Shown: in pieces, positions 34,494 to 46,879 of the stretch
Layout of the letters: every line of letters begins with the position of its first letter
Numbering within the stretch: position 1 is the stretch's first letter
Origin: Gelatoporia subvermispora B
Lineage: Eukaryota; Basidiomycota; Agaricomycetes; Polyporales; Gelatoporiaceae
DNA: 64,000 nt
NCBI GenBank assembly: GCA_000320605.2
Contig: KB445794.1
Location: forward strand, 186,001 to 250,000
Reading direction: 5' to 3'
Position numbers and translations under genes: made by a program
The notes under the pieces: generated by a model
Told to the model about the DNA's origin: nothing
Databases searched by the model: none
Seen by the model: only the letters and a program-made list of their open reading frames with translations

Positions 34494-37400
34494 ATGGACT
34501 CCTTCGACCTCCAGGAAGAGCTTCAAGCTCTCCAAGACTTGGCCAACTATGACATACCGAATGAACAAGACGTTGCTAGCATGGATACGCGTAGCCTCAC
34601 GAGAGCGCTGGAATCGGCCGTGGAGGCCCTCGCAGAGTCTTCAGACAACATCACCGATCCGATCGTTTTCGACACCTACCGCAGTCTCCTGAAGCACTCC
34701 GAAGCACTGCAAGGCGCTCTCATGAACAAACTTCTCGATTCTTTGTCTTCTGCGTACCAGGCCCAGGTCGACAGCACGGTGCGGGACATCGAGCAGGAGG
34801 ACCAGCAGACAGTCGCCGCACACAAGATGCCTCTGGAGATGTATGCATTTCTGCTCAAGTGGTTTGTCACTGCTGCGGAGAAAGTCAAATCTTCAGGCGA
34901 AGACGATGCCCCTGTTGCTCCGGTGCCAAAGGCTAGGAGAGGTCGAGGCGGTAGGGTAGCATCATCTCGTGGTGCCCCGAAGAAGACAGCGGAAGAATGG
35001 AGCTGGATGGAACAAATCCCTGCGTTTTTGAGTCTTATCAGCAGAGTGCTGAGGCTGAAGACTCAACGCATTTGGATGACAACGGCAGAGAGGGACACGT
35101 TCATCAAGTGAGTCCAACGAAATAAAATCCCCGAGCAGCGCTGACCCTGTCTTAGCTGTATCACTGGGCCAGTGTACCACATTACCGAGAGCGAGCAGTA
35201 CATGAAGTCGCAACATATCCGTCTCGGAGTCTACAAGGCCATTTGTCTCGCTGTCAAGCATCACGGACATGGTTTGGCTGCCCAGATCAACATCGTACAG
35301 TCACTCCAATACTACGAGCACCTGTCAGAACCCATGGCCGAGTGTATAACTGTGCTTGCAAAGGAGTTCGACTATTCACAGCTTGGTGACGAAGTACTGC
35401 GGGATATCGCAGGGAAGAGCTTTAGCGCCCAGGACTCGAAGGGCCCGAGAGCGTTCTCGAGATTCTTAGTGAGGCTGGCGGAACTTGCCCCGCGCTCTGT
35501 GCTCAAGCAGATCAGTCTACTCTTGGCACACCTGGACTCTGAGGTGTGTAACGCCTCAAAACTCATCGTGAAGGTCCTAATTGGGTATATGTAGTCTTAC
35601 CCGATGCGCATGGCTCTGGTCGAGGTCATCGGTTGCCTCGTCCGTGAGCTTGCCATCTCCTCCGACCTGACGACAGACGCACAGCAGATCCAGAAGCAAC
35701 TAAACGGGCTTTATGACTTGCTCCTGGAGCGCACGCTAGATCTTTCATCTTACGTTCGAACGAAAGTGATTTCCGTGTTAGCGAAGCTCTGCGACCTGCC
35801 GGTCAAGTTCCCGAAACAGCGCCTGGCTGTGACGCGCGCCGCCGTTGACTCGCTGGACGACAAAGCATATGGTGTGCGCAAAGGCGCGGTGACGCTGCTT
35901 GTGAAGCTGATCGTCACGCACCCGTACGGCCTGATGCATGGCGGATTGCTCAACCTCAAGGAGTGGGAGCAGAGGTATGACGACGTCTGTGCAGAGCTCA
36001 AGAGGGTGGAAGATGTCGTAGGGAAGGCGGTTGAGCGTGAAAATGATGAAGAGGAGCACGAGGAAGATGGAGGCGAGGAGAGTGATGGTGAGGGAGGTTT
36101 GCAGGACGGAAGCTCGCCAAGACGGTGAGTTGCATCATCTAGCTAGTGATGGTCTCTGATAAGTGGCATGTAGACGCAAGGCTGATGACGATATGGACGT
36201 CGATGAGCTGGAGGAGGATGAAACGCAAGGGGAGCAAGATGCAGAGATGCACGACGAGAACGACGGGGAGCGCGAAACCCAGGCCCCGAGGAAGAAATCC
36301 AAGAAGAAGTCTCGTAAGTCAGAGTTGGATATGGAAGCCCTGACGAATGAGCAAGCTGCGCTCGCGGCCCTTGAGAGCAACCAACTTCTTCATTTACGGC
36401 TGCGCAAGCGCTACTATGCTGAGGGCCTGAGCTTCATCCGCCAGATCGAGGAGGGCATGAAGGTTGTCGAGCGGCTGCTTGCGTCGACTAACAAGCTGGA
36501 GGTACTCGAAGCCATTGAATTCTTCCGCGTGACCTATGAGTACCAGTTCGAGGGAGCCGAGGTGATTCTCCTCGAGCTATGAGTGGTCGCCGAAGCGCTA
36601 ACGATCTCTCGTGTTTGGACAGGCTGGAATCAAGAAGATGCTGCATCTGATCTGGTCGAAGGACAACAGTGCGACGTCTGAGGATGGTAAGGAGCTTAAA
36701 GGCGTCCGTTCGCGTCTCTTGGAGTGTTACAGGAGCTTGTACTTCGACCCGCTTCCCGACCTCGACCCGAAACAACAAGTCAACAGAATAGCGAAGAACA
36801 TGATTGAGTGGGTCACCTACGCTGGGCTCCTAGCTGCAGCTAACGCATCTCGTAGGCTTACGTACGAAGCCACACTCGCTGAACTAACGAGCTTGGAGGA
36901 GATGCTGCGCTCCATGATGGACGATGGGCAGATCCACGACGACGTGATTACAAAGCTTTGGCAGGTCTACAGTAAGTGGTACGAGTTCTCGAGGCACGGT
37001 GGGATGAAACTAATTCATTGGCAAACACAGGCTCAGACAGAGCGTTGCCCAAAGCTCAGCGTAGGGGAACTATCATAATCCTCGGCATGCTTGCACTAGC
37101 TCGCAGGTCTGTTGTAGCTGAGCGAGTAGACACACTTGTGAAAGTCGGTCTCGGTAGACTCGGCAAGGTGCGTACAAGTTACGTTACGCTCGACAAACTC
37201 TTCTTTAATCTTCCGCATAGGCGGACTTGACTCTAGCACGATACACGTGCGTTGCACTGCAGAGGCTCAACGGAAGCGCGAAGAAAGTCAAAGGTACCTG
37301 CATCTCGTTGTAACACCAGCCTTTCGCTGACCGCTCTTTTGCACAGGTTCCCTGACAGACAAATCGCTTCGCCTTGAGATGGACAGCTCGCTCTTCCGTA

Positions 37401-39320
37401 AGCTGCAAGACGCGATAGAGCATCCATGCCGGTCCCGCGAGTGGTTTGGCATGGCGGAGCAGGCCATCAACACTGTCTACGCGCTCGCCAACCGGCCAGA
37501 TATTCTCTGCGATAGCCTGATCAAAAACCTGACAAAACGAGCCTTCACTCGTCAAGTTCGGCCAACAACGCCACAACCTCGAGACGAAGACGCCATGGAC
37601 GAAGATGCTCCGGAGAGTGCGGAAGTCGTGGAAGATGGATCCGTGCCTGTGTCGACTCAAGCAAGCACCCAGGCAAGCACCGAGTCTGACAAAGATGTGG
37701 GAGACGCGTTCGCTCTTAGCCAGCTGCTATTTGTGGTCGGACATGTCGCGATCAAGCAGATCGTGTATCTCGAGCTTGTTGAACGGGAACTAAAGCGTCA
37801 GAAACATGAGAAAGAGCTGGGTGAGTAGCTACTCACCCACCCACTTTTCCTTCGAACTCAGATTTTGCTTTAGCGGACAAGCTCGCCAGTGGACGGAATA
37901 GCCCTAGTCGTGGGAAAGACAAGGAGCAGGAAGAGCTCGATCAGGTTGCTGGTAACGCTGAGGACGAGATCGGTGAACGCATTGTGGCGATCCGGGAAAC
38001 CGAGCTGCTGTACGGTTCACACTCTCTCCTCGCCGTCTATGGTCCGATGATCGTTCACATCTGTGGAAGTCCACACAAATTCAAGGTGAGGTATGGGATT
38101 GCTCAGTCATAGATTAAATGGCTCACAAAATCCACAGAATCGCACATTGCGGGCAGCTGCCACCCTTGCGTTCAGCAAGTTTTTGTGCGTCAGCTCGCAG
38201 TTTTGCGATCAACATCATCACCTTCTGTTCAAGATCCTGGAGACTTCCAAGGATCCAAGCATCCGTAGCAACATTGTCATCGCCCTGGGTGATGTTGCCG
38301 TCTCATTCAGTAATATCATCGATGAGAACAGCAATGAGCTCTACAAGGGGCTATCAGATACTGATATGGTCGTCAAGAAGAATACACTGATGGTACTGAC
38401 GCACTTGATCTTGAACGGTATGATCAAAGTCAAGGGTCAGCTGGGAGAGATGGCAAAGTGCCTGGAGGATGAAGATGAGAGGATTGCAGACCTTGCCAAG
38501 CTCTTCTTCTCTGAGCTGTCTACGAAGGACAACGCCATTTACAACAATCTGCCAGACGGTGAGTTGATTCTGTCTTCTGCGGAATCGTCCTGACATACTA
38601 CGGGATTGACAGTCATCAGTCACCTTTCGGTCGGTGCACACGCTGTCGATGAAGAAGTCTTCCAGAGTACCATGCGATACATCTTCTCCTTCATCGAAAA
38701 AGTATGTGGTTCAGCTTTGAGGCCTTACATTAGACTGACTTCCGCATAGGAGAAACAAGCGGAGAATATCGTTGAGAAGTTGTGCCAGCGTTTCCGTCTC
38801 TCCGAAGATCCAAGGCAGTGGCGAGACATTGCCTTCTGCTTGTCGTTGCTACCGTTCAAATCGGAGCGGTCTGTCAAGAAGCTCATTGAGGGCTTGCAAT
38901 TCTACCGCGATAAGCTGCCCGAGGAAACCGTATACGCCCGGTTCCAGGAGATTCTGACTAAGGTGTGTAGAAAAAGCACATATCAGATGCCGTGCTGAGC
39001 ATGAGACACAGGCTCGTGCCAACAAGTCTGCGAACAAACCTGACGCTGAGCTCAACGAGTTCGAGAACGTAAGTTAGTCTGCATTTAGTCATGCAGCGGA
39101 CTGTTAATGTCTTATATAGATCCTGGAGGAGAACAGACGACAAGGAGAAGAAGACCAGGCCTTTGAGAAGAGGGTTGAAAACAAGAAAGCGGCCGCGAAA
39201 AAACGCGCTACTCGTAGATGTGAGCTCTTTTCCCATCTCATAAATCGCGACGCTCATCATACTTCCTGGACAGCTGCGAGAAGGAAAGCGAGTCAGAGGG
39301 ACGAGCAGGAATCGGAGTAG
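34494..39320 (+). CDS. CND1: Condensin complex non-SMC subunit 1 (Cnd1/Ycs4/CAP-D2)
   Basis: A HEAT-repeat subunit of condensin, needed for mitotic chromosome compaction. It starts at ATG 34494 (MDSFDLQEELQALQDLANYD). More than ten exons follow. Recognisable parts, in order: LEMYAFLLKWFVTAAEKV; a basic linker with RRGRGGRVASSRGA; YHITESEQYMKSQHIRLGVY; YPMRMALVEVIGCLVRELA; an acidic linker near 36.05-36.3 kb. Then comes the conserved C-terminal core: TLRAAATLAFSKFLCVSSQF, PSIRSNIVIALGDVAVSF and KKNTLMVLTHLILNGMIKVK, the hallmark of CAP-D2 and CAP-D3. The C-terminus is basic (KKAAAKKRATRR) and ends at TAG 39318-39320. N-terminal similarity and total size favour condensin I Cnd1 over CAP-D3. Confidence 0.95.
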
Positions 39321-39679
39321 ATCGACTGTCTGGGTGTATTGTTCAGTTGTATACTAGCAGATGCGGTATAATATGTAGTTCTTAGAACATAAAAACTGCG
39401 AGAGGTGTTGAGCAGGAGTACTTTCGTTGCACCTGCATGCACGGAGTGCTCGGGGTACTGTACCCCGTTGAGTTCCGTGGCCATGGACTGACCGGGGTCT
39501 TGGGAGCCACGGTCGTGATGCGCCACAAACGCGGTCGCGTCTGCGCGTTCATTTCAGCAGCTTCCGCTTGACCCCGTCGAAAAGCTATGCTATCTTCCCT
39601 CTGTCCGTCAACGTCGCGAAACGATATCTCAACAACTTTTTGTACCTGTGAACCGTTGTAGTTGAGCCAATTGGTGATT
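39321..39679. other. Intergenic gap with a 17-bp palindrome
   Basis: A perfect inverted repeat CGGGGTAC-T-GTACCCCG lies at 39451-39467. The same 8-mer core occurs in the terminal repeats of the element at 49.2-49.8 kb. No gene is seen. Confidence 0.45.
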
Positions 39680-41221
39680 ATGGAGCAACTTGCGTCGAAC
39701 GCAATTCAGCACGATGTGGCAGACGGGTCAGTTGGATCAAAATGCGAATTGCAGCCCCATGTCAGTGATAGAAAGTGACTCGGGTTCTGATGTATTGACT
39801 TTAGAGAACATGATCACTCAAGAATATCGCGCCTGGTGCATGAGATGACGATCGCAGGACATGCTGCGCACCTGAAAGAATTGGGTTTGACCCCGGATAT
39901 GCCAGAACAGCTACGCAAACTGCAGGCCGAGTATGACGCGCTGACGATCGAACGCGATGGGCTGAGGGTCGACCGCGATGGGCTGAGGGCCGAACGCAAC
40001 GAGCTACAGGTCGAACGCGACAAAGTAGTGGAGGCGAATCGTAAACTCGCAGAATTCCTCAAGATTCAGGAGCAGCAACTAGGTGAAGCGAACAATAAGG
40101 CTCGATTTGTCTTGCAACTAGAGCGCGACTACGCCGCGATGCGCCATGATCGAGACGTTTGGGCACATCATGCCCACCGCATGTAAGGGACCTTGGAATT
40201 GTAATGGCAAGCGCGTCACATTAAAGCTATTATGTTTATGTTCTGTAGACGGAACGAGTACCAGACATTCAGGCAAGGCATCATACACTTTGTGCCGCAC
40301 CCGGCCCCACCTGCAAAACCACGCCATGTACAGTACTCCATCCCACAAGCAGCTGAGCCCCCAGCTCCAGTGCACGTTCCTGGACAACTCAACGGTAACT
40401 CATACTCCTAACGCTACATATCTGTCTCATCTTCCGAGTCTTATCAGGCAGCCCCATAGCTCCCACACATAAAAGACGTACCCAGACACACCCGGCGATC
40501 CTACCCCCTCACTTACCTACTCGGCAGCCTAGCAATCAAGGGAGCTGTCCTATCTCTGAGAGTAGCGCTCATGCAGGGTCTCAGGTGTTTAGTCCTCTCG
40601 AAACATCGGGGAGCACCGTCACCAGCTCCGCGAGCAGCAGGCGCAGCGTTAGCCAATCTTCATTAGGTCATCTTCCCATAAGGATTATCGACTTGACGGG
40701 CGATGCACATGGACAAGATGCCGACGCTGGGTCCCGCAAGAGACGCCGCACCAGCGAAACATTGGACTCACCATTACTAGATAGCGCGTCGTCCGATCAG
40801 GTCGTGGATCCGACTCCGGACGTTCATATGTTCGTCGACGAACTCATGGCCACTCTTCCTCAGCCGCCGTCAGTTTCGCCACAGGTCGGAATTACTGCGA
40901 CGGAGGGGCCGGCACAGGATGCGAATGAGGCTGACGACGAAATACAAGCCTTCCTTGATAGGTCATTTGAGGCCGACGACAATGATGAAGACAAAATATG
41001 GTGCATCATGTGCAGGTATGTATCTTCCAACAGCCAGTGTGGCGATCGGTATGGATTTATGGCTCGTCTTGCGTTGCAGAAAACGGTATAGCACAGGAAA
41101 TGTGAAAGAGCCACCAACACCATTCATCGATGCTGACGTTGACGAACTGATGAAGCATTGCGAGTTGGAACACCCAAAAGGCTACGAACGCCTCCGAGAG
41201 AAAATGAGCCAGAGCTTGTGA
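39680..41221 (+). CDS. Coiled-coil protein with C-terminal zinc-finger-like motif
   Basis: Unknown function. Exon 1 (39680-39726, MEQLASNAIQHDVADG) joins to 39805 onward. A coiled coil with seven-residue units (IERDGLRVDRDGLRAERNEL) spans roughly residues 45-115. A Pro-rich stretch (PHPAPPAKPRHVQYSIPQAA) follows, then a Ser-rich and nuclear-signal-like segment with KRRRTSETLDSP, and an acidic region. The last exon joins IWCIMCR to KRYSTGNVKEPPTP and ends with ELMKHCELEHPKGYERL. CxxC plus CxxxxH at the end suggests one zinc site. The basic cluster and finger point to a nuclear role (inference). Exon boundaries between 40.39 and 40.54 kb are less certain. Confidence 0.75.
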
Positions 41222-41565
41222 CATTTTCGTTCGACTGGTAGGGATTGGTGGCCTCCCTTCATATATCCGCTGTTGTCAGAAGTCGAAAGACTACAGACGA
41301 TGAAACGGATCAAACCAATATTCTCTTAATTGCCGAAGACCTCTCGAGGTCATTCAATTATAGCTATCTGTATTATTTCTCTAATATCCTGTCAGCATCT
41401 CTGGGACGGTTGACGTTGCCCGAGTACGTATGGATCGATGTCATCCTTACCGCTGGCGCACAGCTAGCAACTGAAGCACGTATATTTCGCTCACCCGGAG
41501 TGTGAACACTTATCAGCGACATATACATTGCATCCGGAACTCAAAATATCCTCCATTCAGACAAA
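41222..41565. other. Convergent intergenic gap, nothing recognised
   Basis: About 340 bp between the coiled-coil gene and the first NmrA-like gene, which end towards each other. Confidence 0.5.
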
Positions 41566-42690
41566 TTATGTATCGTGGGCGTAGAACTCCTTCGCAAAGT
41601 CCTCCAGCGTGTACGAAGGCAAGTCAGGATACAATTTGCGTGCGTCCAAAGCTCCGAGAGCTACCGCATTCTCTACCGTGTTCTCCCCCAGAATGAACAT
41701 ACTGTTGAGATATTGATTGAAAGACAGGTTGATGTGGTGTATAAGTGCAGGATCTTGCTTGTACTTTGCCCCGGCGTCTTCGGCTCGCCTGAGGATTTCC
41801 TCTTTCGTCACCTGCATCGAAAACGCATGAGTGCTCGTCGCTACACCGCTCCTAGACAATGTAGGCAACCCACATTTTTCCTCAAAGACTTCAGAGTGTC
41901 CGCTTCGCCAGAATACCTCTCGCCCAGCTGAAGAATCTCCGCCTGCGAGACCTCATCCTCCCACGCGAAGACCCATTGATTCAAGGTCCGGTCGTCAACA
42001 ATGATCCTCGCAACGTAGTCTCCGATGCGGTCCTTATCGGTGACCGCGATCCTCTTATCCCCATTCCCGTGGACCTCCCAAGAATATCCCTTGAACGGAT
42101 TCTTACTGGTCGACTTGTGAGGGAGGGTGAGCTGCATCCACCATCCTACATCAATGAAGGTGTATGGGAGGTCAAGATCGCGGACGTATTCGCGGATGTC
42201 CAGTTTCTGATGACGACTGATTAGACTGACGTCTACAACGTGTCCTGAAGGAAAGGGCGAACCTCATCGTGAAGATCTCTCACTCCCCGCGCACCCGGGG
42301 AGGCAAAATCGCACGGCACGACACGCTTCACCGTACCGAGCTCCTTCGCTGCTTTGAAGAGCGACCTTTGGGCGGGGACGGCCTCCGCGGTCACGGCACT
42401 GATAAGAATATCGACATCAGTCAACACCTGCTTGAGATCCTCCACGCTGTCCTCTTTGATATCCGCGAATCGAACTTCCACGCCCTGAGAGCGGAGTGCT
42501 TCGGTGGACGGCTTTGACGCCGAGGAAGCGCGCACGGTTCCGGCAACTCTCTGGATAGTTGAACATCTATCTTAAGTACAGAAGCAAGAGAGGAACTTAC
42601 GAATGAGCCAGATCTAAGGAGACCCTCAACGATCGCCTGTCCCGTAACTCCGGCGGCTCCAACGACGAGGACGAGTGGCTTGGAACTCAT
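41566..42690 (-). CDS. NmrA-like / isoflavone-reductase-like oxidoreductase, copy 1
   Basis: An atypical SDR with an N-terminal Rossmann fold that binds NAD(P). The ATG at 42690 starts MSSKPLVLVVGAAGVTGQAI (GxxGxxG). The second exon follows a GTAAGT...CCAG intron: FRVAGTVRASSASKPSTEAL, then VDILISAVTAEAVPAQRSLF and VKRVVPCDFASPGARGVRDL. A third exon has REYVRDLDLPYTFIDVGWWM, DKDRIGDYVARIIVDDRTLN and WEDEVSQAEILQLGER. The last exon has VTKEEILRRAEDAGAKY and ends LEDFAKEFYAHDT. It is the most divergent of the three local family members. Relatives include phenylcoumaran benzylic ether reductases and NmrA regulators; reaction unknown. Confidence 0.9.
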
Positions 42691-43351
42691 GTTGCACGAA
42701 TATGGAGTATGGAAGTTAGATGTCCGGTTGTCGTAGTGAGGCCTTAGACATTTTGTTCCGGTACTATATACGTTCTGCATAAATCCGAGACCGGAATTAG
42801 TCACAAGTAGGCTGATTCAGCATAAGTTGAAGTAGTTATGACGCAGGCGGCTTAAGATGAGTACTTTACATTAGATCCCGATGCACTCGGAGATGAGCCA
42901 CATCCTGCCAACGCCTTCGCAAGACTGTCCCAGGGAATGCGGCAGATCCAACACCGAACACAGGGATTCAAATTCGCGAAAAGGTAAAGACAGGTGAATG
43001 AGACTTAGGCGCCTGGCCCGCTCCCGTACGCAACCGTTTTCGGAAGATCCGTTTCCTGCATTGCTCAGTCCTTCCTGGCCTCTCACCAGATATATGCGTG
43101 TCCTAAAAATAATATCCTTCTGATATTCTGTTGTCGCATTCTCACCTTAACTTATGGCCATGAATGACAATATCAATCCGCTGGCAAACTTTGTGAGAAC
43201 AATGGGAGCGCCCACTCTACATATTTGACAATCGTTCACACGGTCACCAGCTCCGAGATCGTGGTAAGAGGCGCCCATCGAGTGCTCTACATTATTGGGC
43301 TGTAGCCACCATCCTCCTCCGCGAACCGTTTGGACATAGCAGACGCTCGTG
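42691..43351. other. Divergent upstream region of NmrA copy 1 and PAF1
   Basis: About 660 bp. It holds both promoters; no gene or repeat was recognised. Confidence 0.5.
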
Positions 43352-45014
43352 ATGAGTTTCAAAAAGAGGTAAGCTGCAGATTGTGTCATTTCAACCATCG
43401 ACTGAAGTCATTGCCGCAGCAAATTGGACCTGCTGGTCCGAGTCCGGTATACCAACCCACTGCCTGCCCCGCCATGTCCGCCCAAGCTCCTCGACATACC
43501 CACCGACCCCATGCGCTACGCACGTCCAGAGTTCCTGAATGATCTCGCGAACGACACACCGCTGCCCATGATTGTAGACGCGGAGCTCGGCATGCCGCTC
43601 GACCTCGGACGATGGCGGTGCCTCTGGGAGGAGAACGGGAACGATGCAGGTGCGTGCCAGGTCCCTCCCGCTAACAACAACGCTCCAGCGAACGCGCACC
43701 AGAGCTCAACCCGGACCCGGATAACCTACTAAGATTGGATCCGAAAGATCAATTTCTCCTGAGCGACGGCATGCCGTCGACACCCTTCCTGAACGGCGCC
43801 GGCTTCGGCGCGAGCTCCTCCACCTCCTCGCCTGTACCGCACGTCGCCTGGCTGCGGAAAACGGAGTACATCAGCCGGGAGAATGTCTCTCGCTCGTCTG
43901 CGGCGCAAGAAGCGTATGCCGACTTCCCTCGCACTCTCCTCCGCGAACTCACCTGTTCCCGCCCACAGAAAGCAGAACCAGGACGTGCCGATAGACATCT
44001 CGCGCTCGGCGCAGATCCGCGACATCGAGGCGTCGTTTGCCGCGCTCGAGAACACCGATCTGAAGACGCTCAAGCATCCGAACAAGCCTGGCGTGGTCGC
44101 GGTCGACACATACGAGGTGCTGCCTGACGCGGAGATCTGGGCGAATGCATACGATTTGTTCAGGTTCTCTGAGCGACCTGGGGACCGCCCACCAGACGTC
44201 AGTGCTGCTTGAGCTGCTTTCCTCTCTAGGTGCTGATTTAGTGAGACTCTCAGGTGGACGATCCCAGACTGGACTGCGCTATACTCAGGCCAATGGAGTC
44301 CGACGGAGACCACTTCCTGGCGTACTACTTGACAAAAGAGGACGAAGCCGCACTCGAGTTCAAACAGGATCGACTGACGCGCGATCCTGACGCGCCTGAA
44401 GAGGACGAGGTGTGCCAAGGTGTACAGCTGACTCTATGGATCACCGTGTTGACCACTGCCCCCAGCCAACACCATTCTCGTTCATCCGAGACTATGAGGT
44501 CGTCAAGGTCGAGCAAGATGTGCCAAATGAGTTCCTACTCGTCTTGGACGACGGCGACGCAGCGAAAGAGGAGGAGGACGTGTTTGAGGATGTGAAGCCG
44601 CTCAAGCAGCGAGCTAAGGGCGCCTATTACAAGAACATTGAGCGGAAGATGCTACTCAAGAAGAAGCGCCAAAATGTGCGTCCCGTTCTTGCCATCCCAA
44701 TTCCCTACATCATCTTCCCCTCCATGGCACCTCACTAAAATGCGAATATGCAGACATACGAGGAGTACCTCGACAAGTGGGACGTTGTGAAGGTAACACA
44801 CGCACCTATGAACGAGGAAGAGAAGACGGAGCGTGACTGGGCATTTGCGGAGGTGAATGACCCGAACTACCTCTTGAACGCTGCCGACGCCGATGCGGAG
44901 GGCGAGGCAGACGACACGATGGAGGTCGTTCCCCCAAGCGTCAATGGGGACGCCGCGGCTGCGGCTGCGGAGGCCGCACGTGCGGACATGGAGGAGGTGT
45001 TTGGAGAGGCGTAG
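43352..45014 (+). CDS. PAF1: PAF1 complex subunit Paf1 (transcription elongation)
   Basis: Paf1 scaffolds the Paf1 complex on RNA polymerase II and promotes H2B ubiquitination and H3K4/K36 methylation. Exon 1 is only 17 nt (43352-43368, MSFKKS). The next exon continues KLDLLVRVRYTNPLPAPPCP and KLLDIPTDPMRYARPEFLND, the classic Paf1 N-terminus. WEENGNDA joins to ELNPDPDNLLRLDPKDQFLL after a GTGCGT...CACCAG intron. Then come VAWLRKTEYISRENVSRSS, IRDIEASFAALENTDLKTLK, KPGVVAVDTYEVLPDAEIWA and FIRDYEVVKVEQDVPNEFLL. The gene ends with an acidic, Ala-rich tail at TAG 45012-45014. Domain order and motifs are complete. Confidence 0.95.
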
Positions 45015-45443
45015 GGCGGACTTGCTACGTGTATGTATATCTGCTGCATTCTGTTGTTCATGCTATCGTTTTTGTCCTCCTCGATTTACTAAGTTCCACC
45101 CAACCGGATTCCCGAATGACGGGATAGATCCTGGTAGGTAAGCCCAAACTTCCTGCTGGGTGGGCGCGCCTATGTTCGCTAAAGTGTCGCGCTGCTGATT
45201 CAGGGCGTCTGTCGCTGTAGCCGCCCTACTCACAATGCTAAGAGGCTGCTCGTGAATGGTGTTTCATGGCTCACTCTTGCGCAATCGAAGTTTTCTTCGG
45301 TACCGATTATTGAAAGCCGGTAGAGTCGGATTTAGTCAGAGTTGTGGGTGGGTATAAATGCAAGACGTCCTGAAGGACAAAAGTCAAACACAAAAACACA
45401 ACCACCGCAAGGCACGTTCAAAGCAGACCTCACTAACGACACA
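45015..45443 (+). promoter_or_regulatory. Upstream region of NmrA copy 2, with duplicated promoter block
   Basis: A TATAAA at 45353-45358 lies about 90 nt upstream of the ATG at 45444. A 24-bp block at 45316-45339 is identical to a block upstream of NmrA copy 3 (63787-63810, opposite strand), at a similar distance from its TATA. No gene is visible in the rest. Confidence 0.65.
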
Positions 45444-46528
45444 ATGAGCACGAAGCTAGTCGTTCTTCTGGCCGGCGCGACGGGTACAACTGGGAGAGCG
45501 CTGGCAAACGGTCTGGCCAAGACGGGTTCCTTCGTGAGTTCGCTATCTATGTTCATTTTCCCAACACTAATGTCAGAACATTTTAATGTAGCGATTGATC
45601 GCGCTTGTGCGCCCATCGTCCGTGTCAAAGCCGGCTACCGAGCAGTTGCGCTCGAAAGGCATCGAAATCCGTCTCGGTGACCTCAACGATAGCATCGACA
45701 AGCTCAAGGAGGCCCTCTTGGGCGTGGATGTGCTTATCAATTCTCTAGACGTGCAGGCGATTCCCCTCCAGAAGCCGCTCCTGCAGGCCGCCAAGGAGGC
45801 CGGCGTAAAGCGCGTAATCCCGTCTGACTGGGCTAGCCCCGGCGCACGGGGGGTCAGCGAGCTGCGCGACCTGAAGGAGGACATACACGACTTTGTGCGC
45901 AGCCTCGGCATCGGGCACACGTTTGTCGACGTGGGCTTGTGGGCGCAGGTCAGCCTCCCACCGCCCAGGAACAGCAAGACGCTGATCGCGGCACTGCTCC
46001 GCGAAGCCCATGGCAAGGGGGACAAGAAGAGCCTCTTGACGAACAAGAACCACATTGCAGATTATGTCGCGCGGATAATCACAGATGAGAGGACGTTGAA
46101 CCGCTATGTGATCGTGTGGGAGGATGAGGTCACCGGGCAGGAAGCCTTTGATATCGGAGTGAGGGTTTCGGGCGACGGCGAATTCATGCGGGCGAATCGC
46201 GTTCAGGTACGACAGGCGCATGATCCCAATTGATGGAGTGACCCCTAACCGACGATACTAAATGTAGGTCTCAAAAGAAGAGCTCCTGCAACGGATCGCG
46301 TCCGCGAGAGCCATTTATCAAGAGAGCCCCTCCTACGACAACACCGTGGCTCTGTTTGGATCGCTCTACATGTATAGCGTACATATCCTGGGCGAGAGTT
46401 CGCTAGAGAATGCGAAAGCGCTAGGAGCCCTCGATGTGCGCGAGTTGTATCCGGACATTGTGCCCCAGAAGCTGGAGGACTACGCCAGGGAGTACTATGC
46501 CAATGAGTATATATACGGTGCTGATTGA
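45444..46528 (+). CDS. NmrA-like / isoflavone-reductase-like oxidoreductase, copy 2
   Basis: Three exons: 45444-45533, 45592-46206 and 46268-46528, about 321 residues. It starts MSTKLVVLLAGATGTTGRAL with the GxxGxxG dinucleotide-binding loop. Exon 2 carries RLIALVRPSSVSKPATEQLR, GVKRVIPSDWASPGARGVSE, LGIGHTFVDVGLWAQVSLPP and NHIADYVARIITDERTLNRY. The lysine and pattern typical of plant PCBER-type reductases are only partly recognisable. The C-terminus ends KLEDYAREYYANEYIYGAD. It is nearly identical in exon structure and wording to copy 3 (62.6-63.7 kb), and its 3' end is partly duplicated just downstream. Substrate unknown. Confidence 0.92.
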
Positions 46529-46879
46529 TCGAGATAATATCAGTGTCTATGTACACTACAGCAGTGTTCTACTTAACTTACCTCCTATCTCGAATAATAG
46601 TGCCCCGTTACTTCTTTGAAGGATCACTGTCAAACTATGTATGGATTTTTATGGATTCAATAAATTTTATGCGAAATTGCCATGGACAAGAGGTTTTTCT
46701 GGTTGGCCATCGTAGTCAGGTCGCATGGCGGTGAGCTTCACCGACGTAGCCTGATTTCGTTAGGAACCGCATGTTTCTACATTTGGCTGCAAGAAGCACG
46801 TCAGTACGTGCCACGGTGCAGCAGCCTCGAGTCTCGACCCAGTTCTCAAGGTCTCATGGGCATCGCTTTTAAGGTCTAC
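46529..46879. other. Spacer before the partial NmrA copy
   Basis: About 350 bp of AT-rich sequence between NmrA copy 2 and its broken 3' duplicate. No feature was recognised. Confidence 0.45.

Noticed and set aside
39940..40030. Short tandem repeat that might be an array
   Set aside because: The repetition is the heptad-like coding pattern of a coiled coil (ERDGLRVDRDGLRAERN), without spacers or conserved repeats of CRISPR type.
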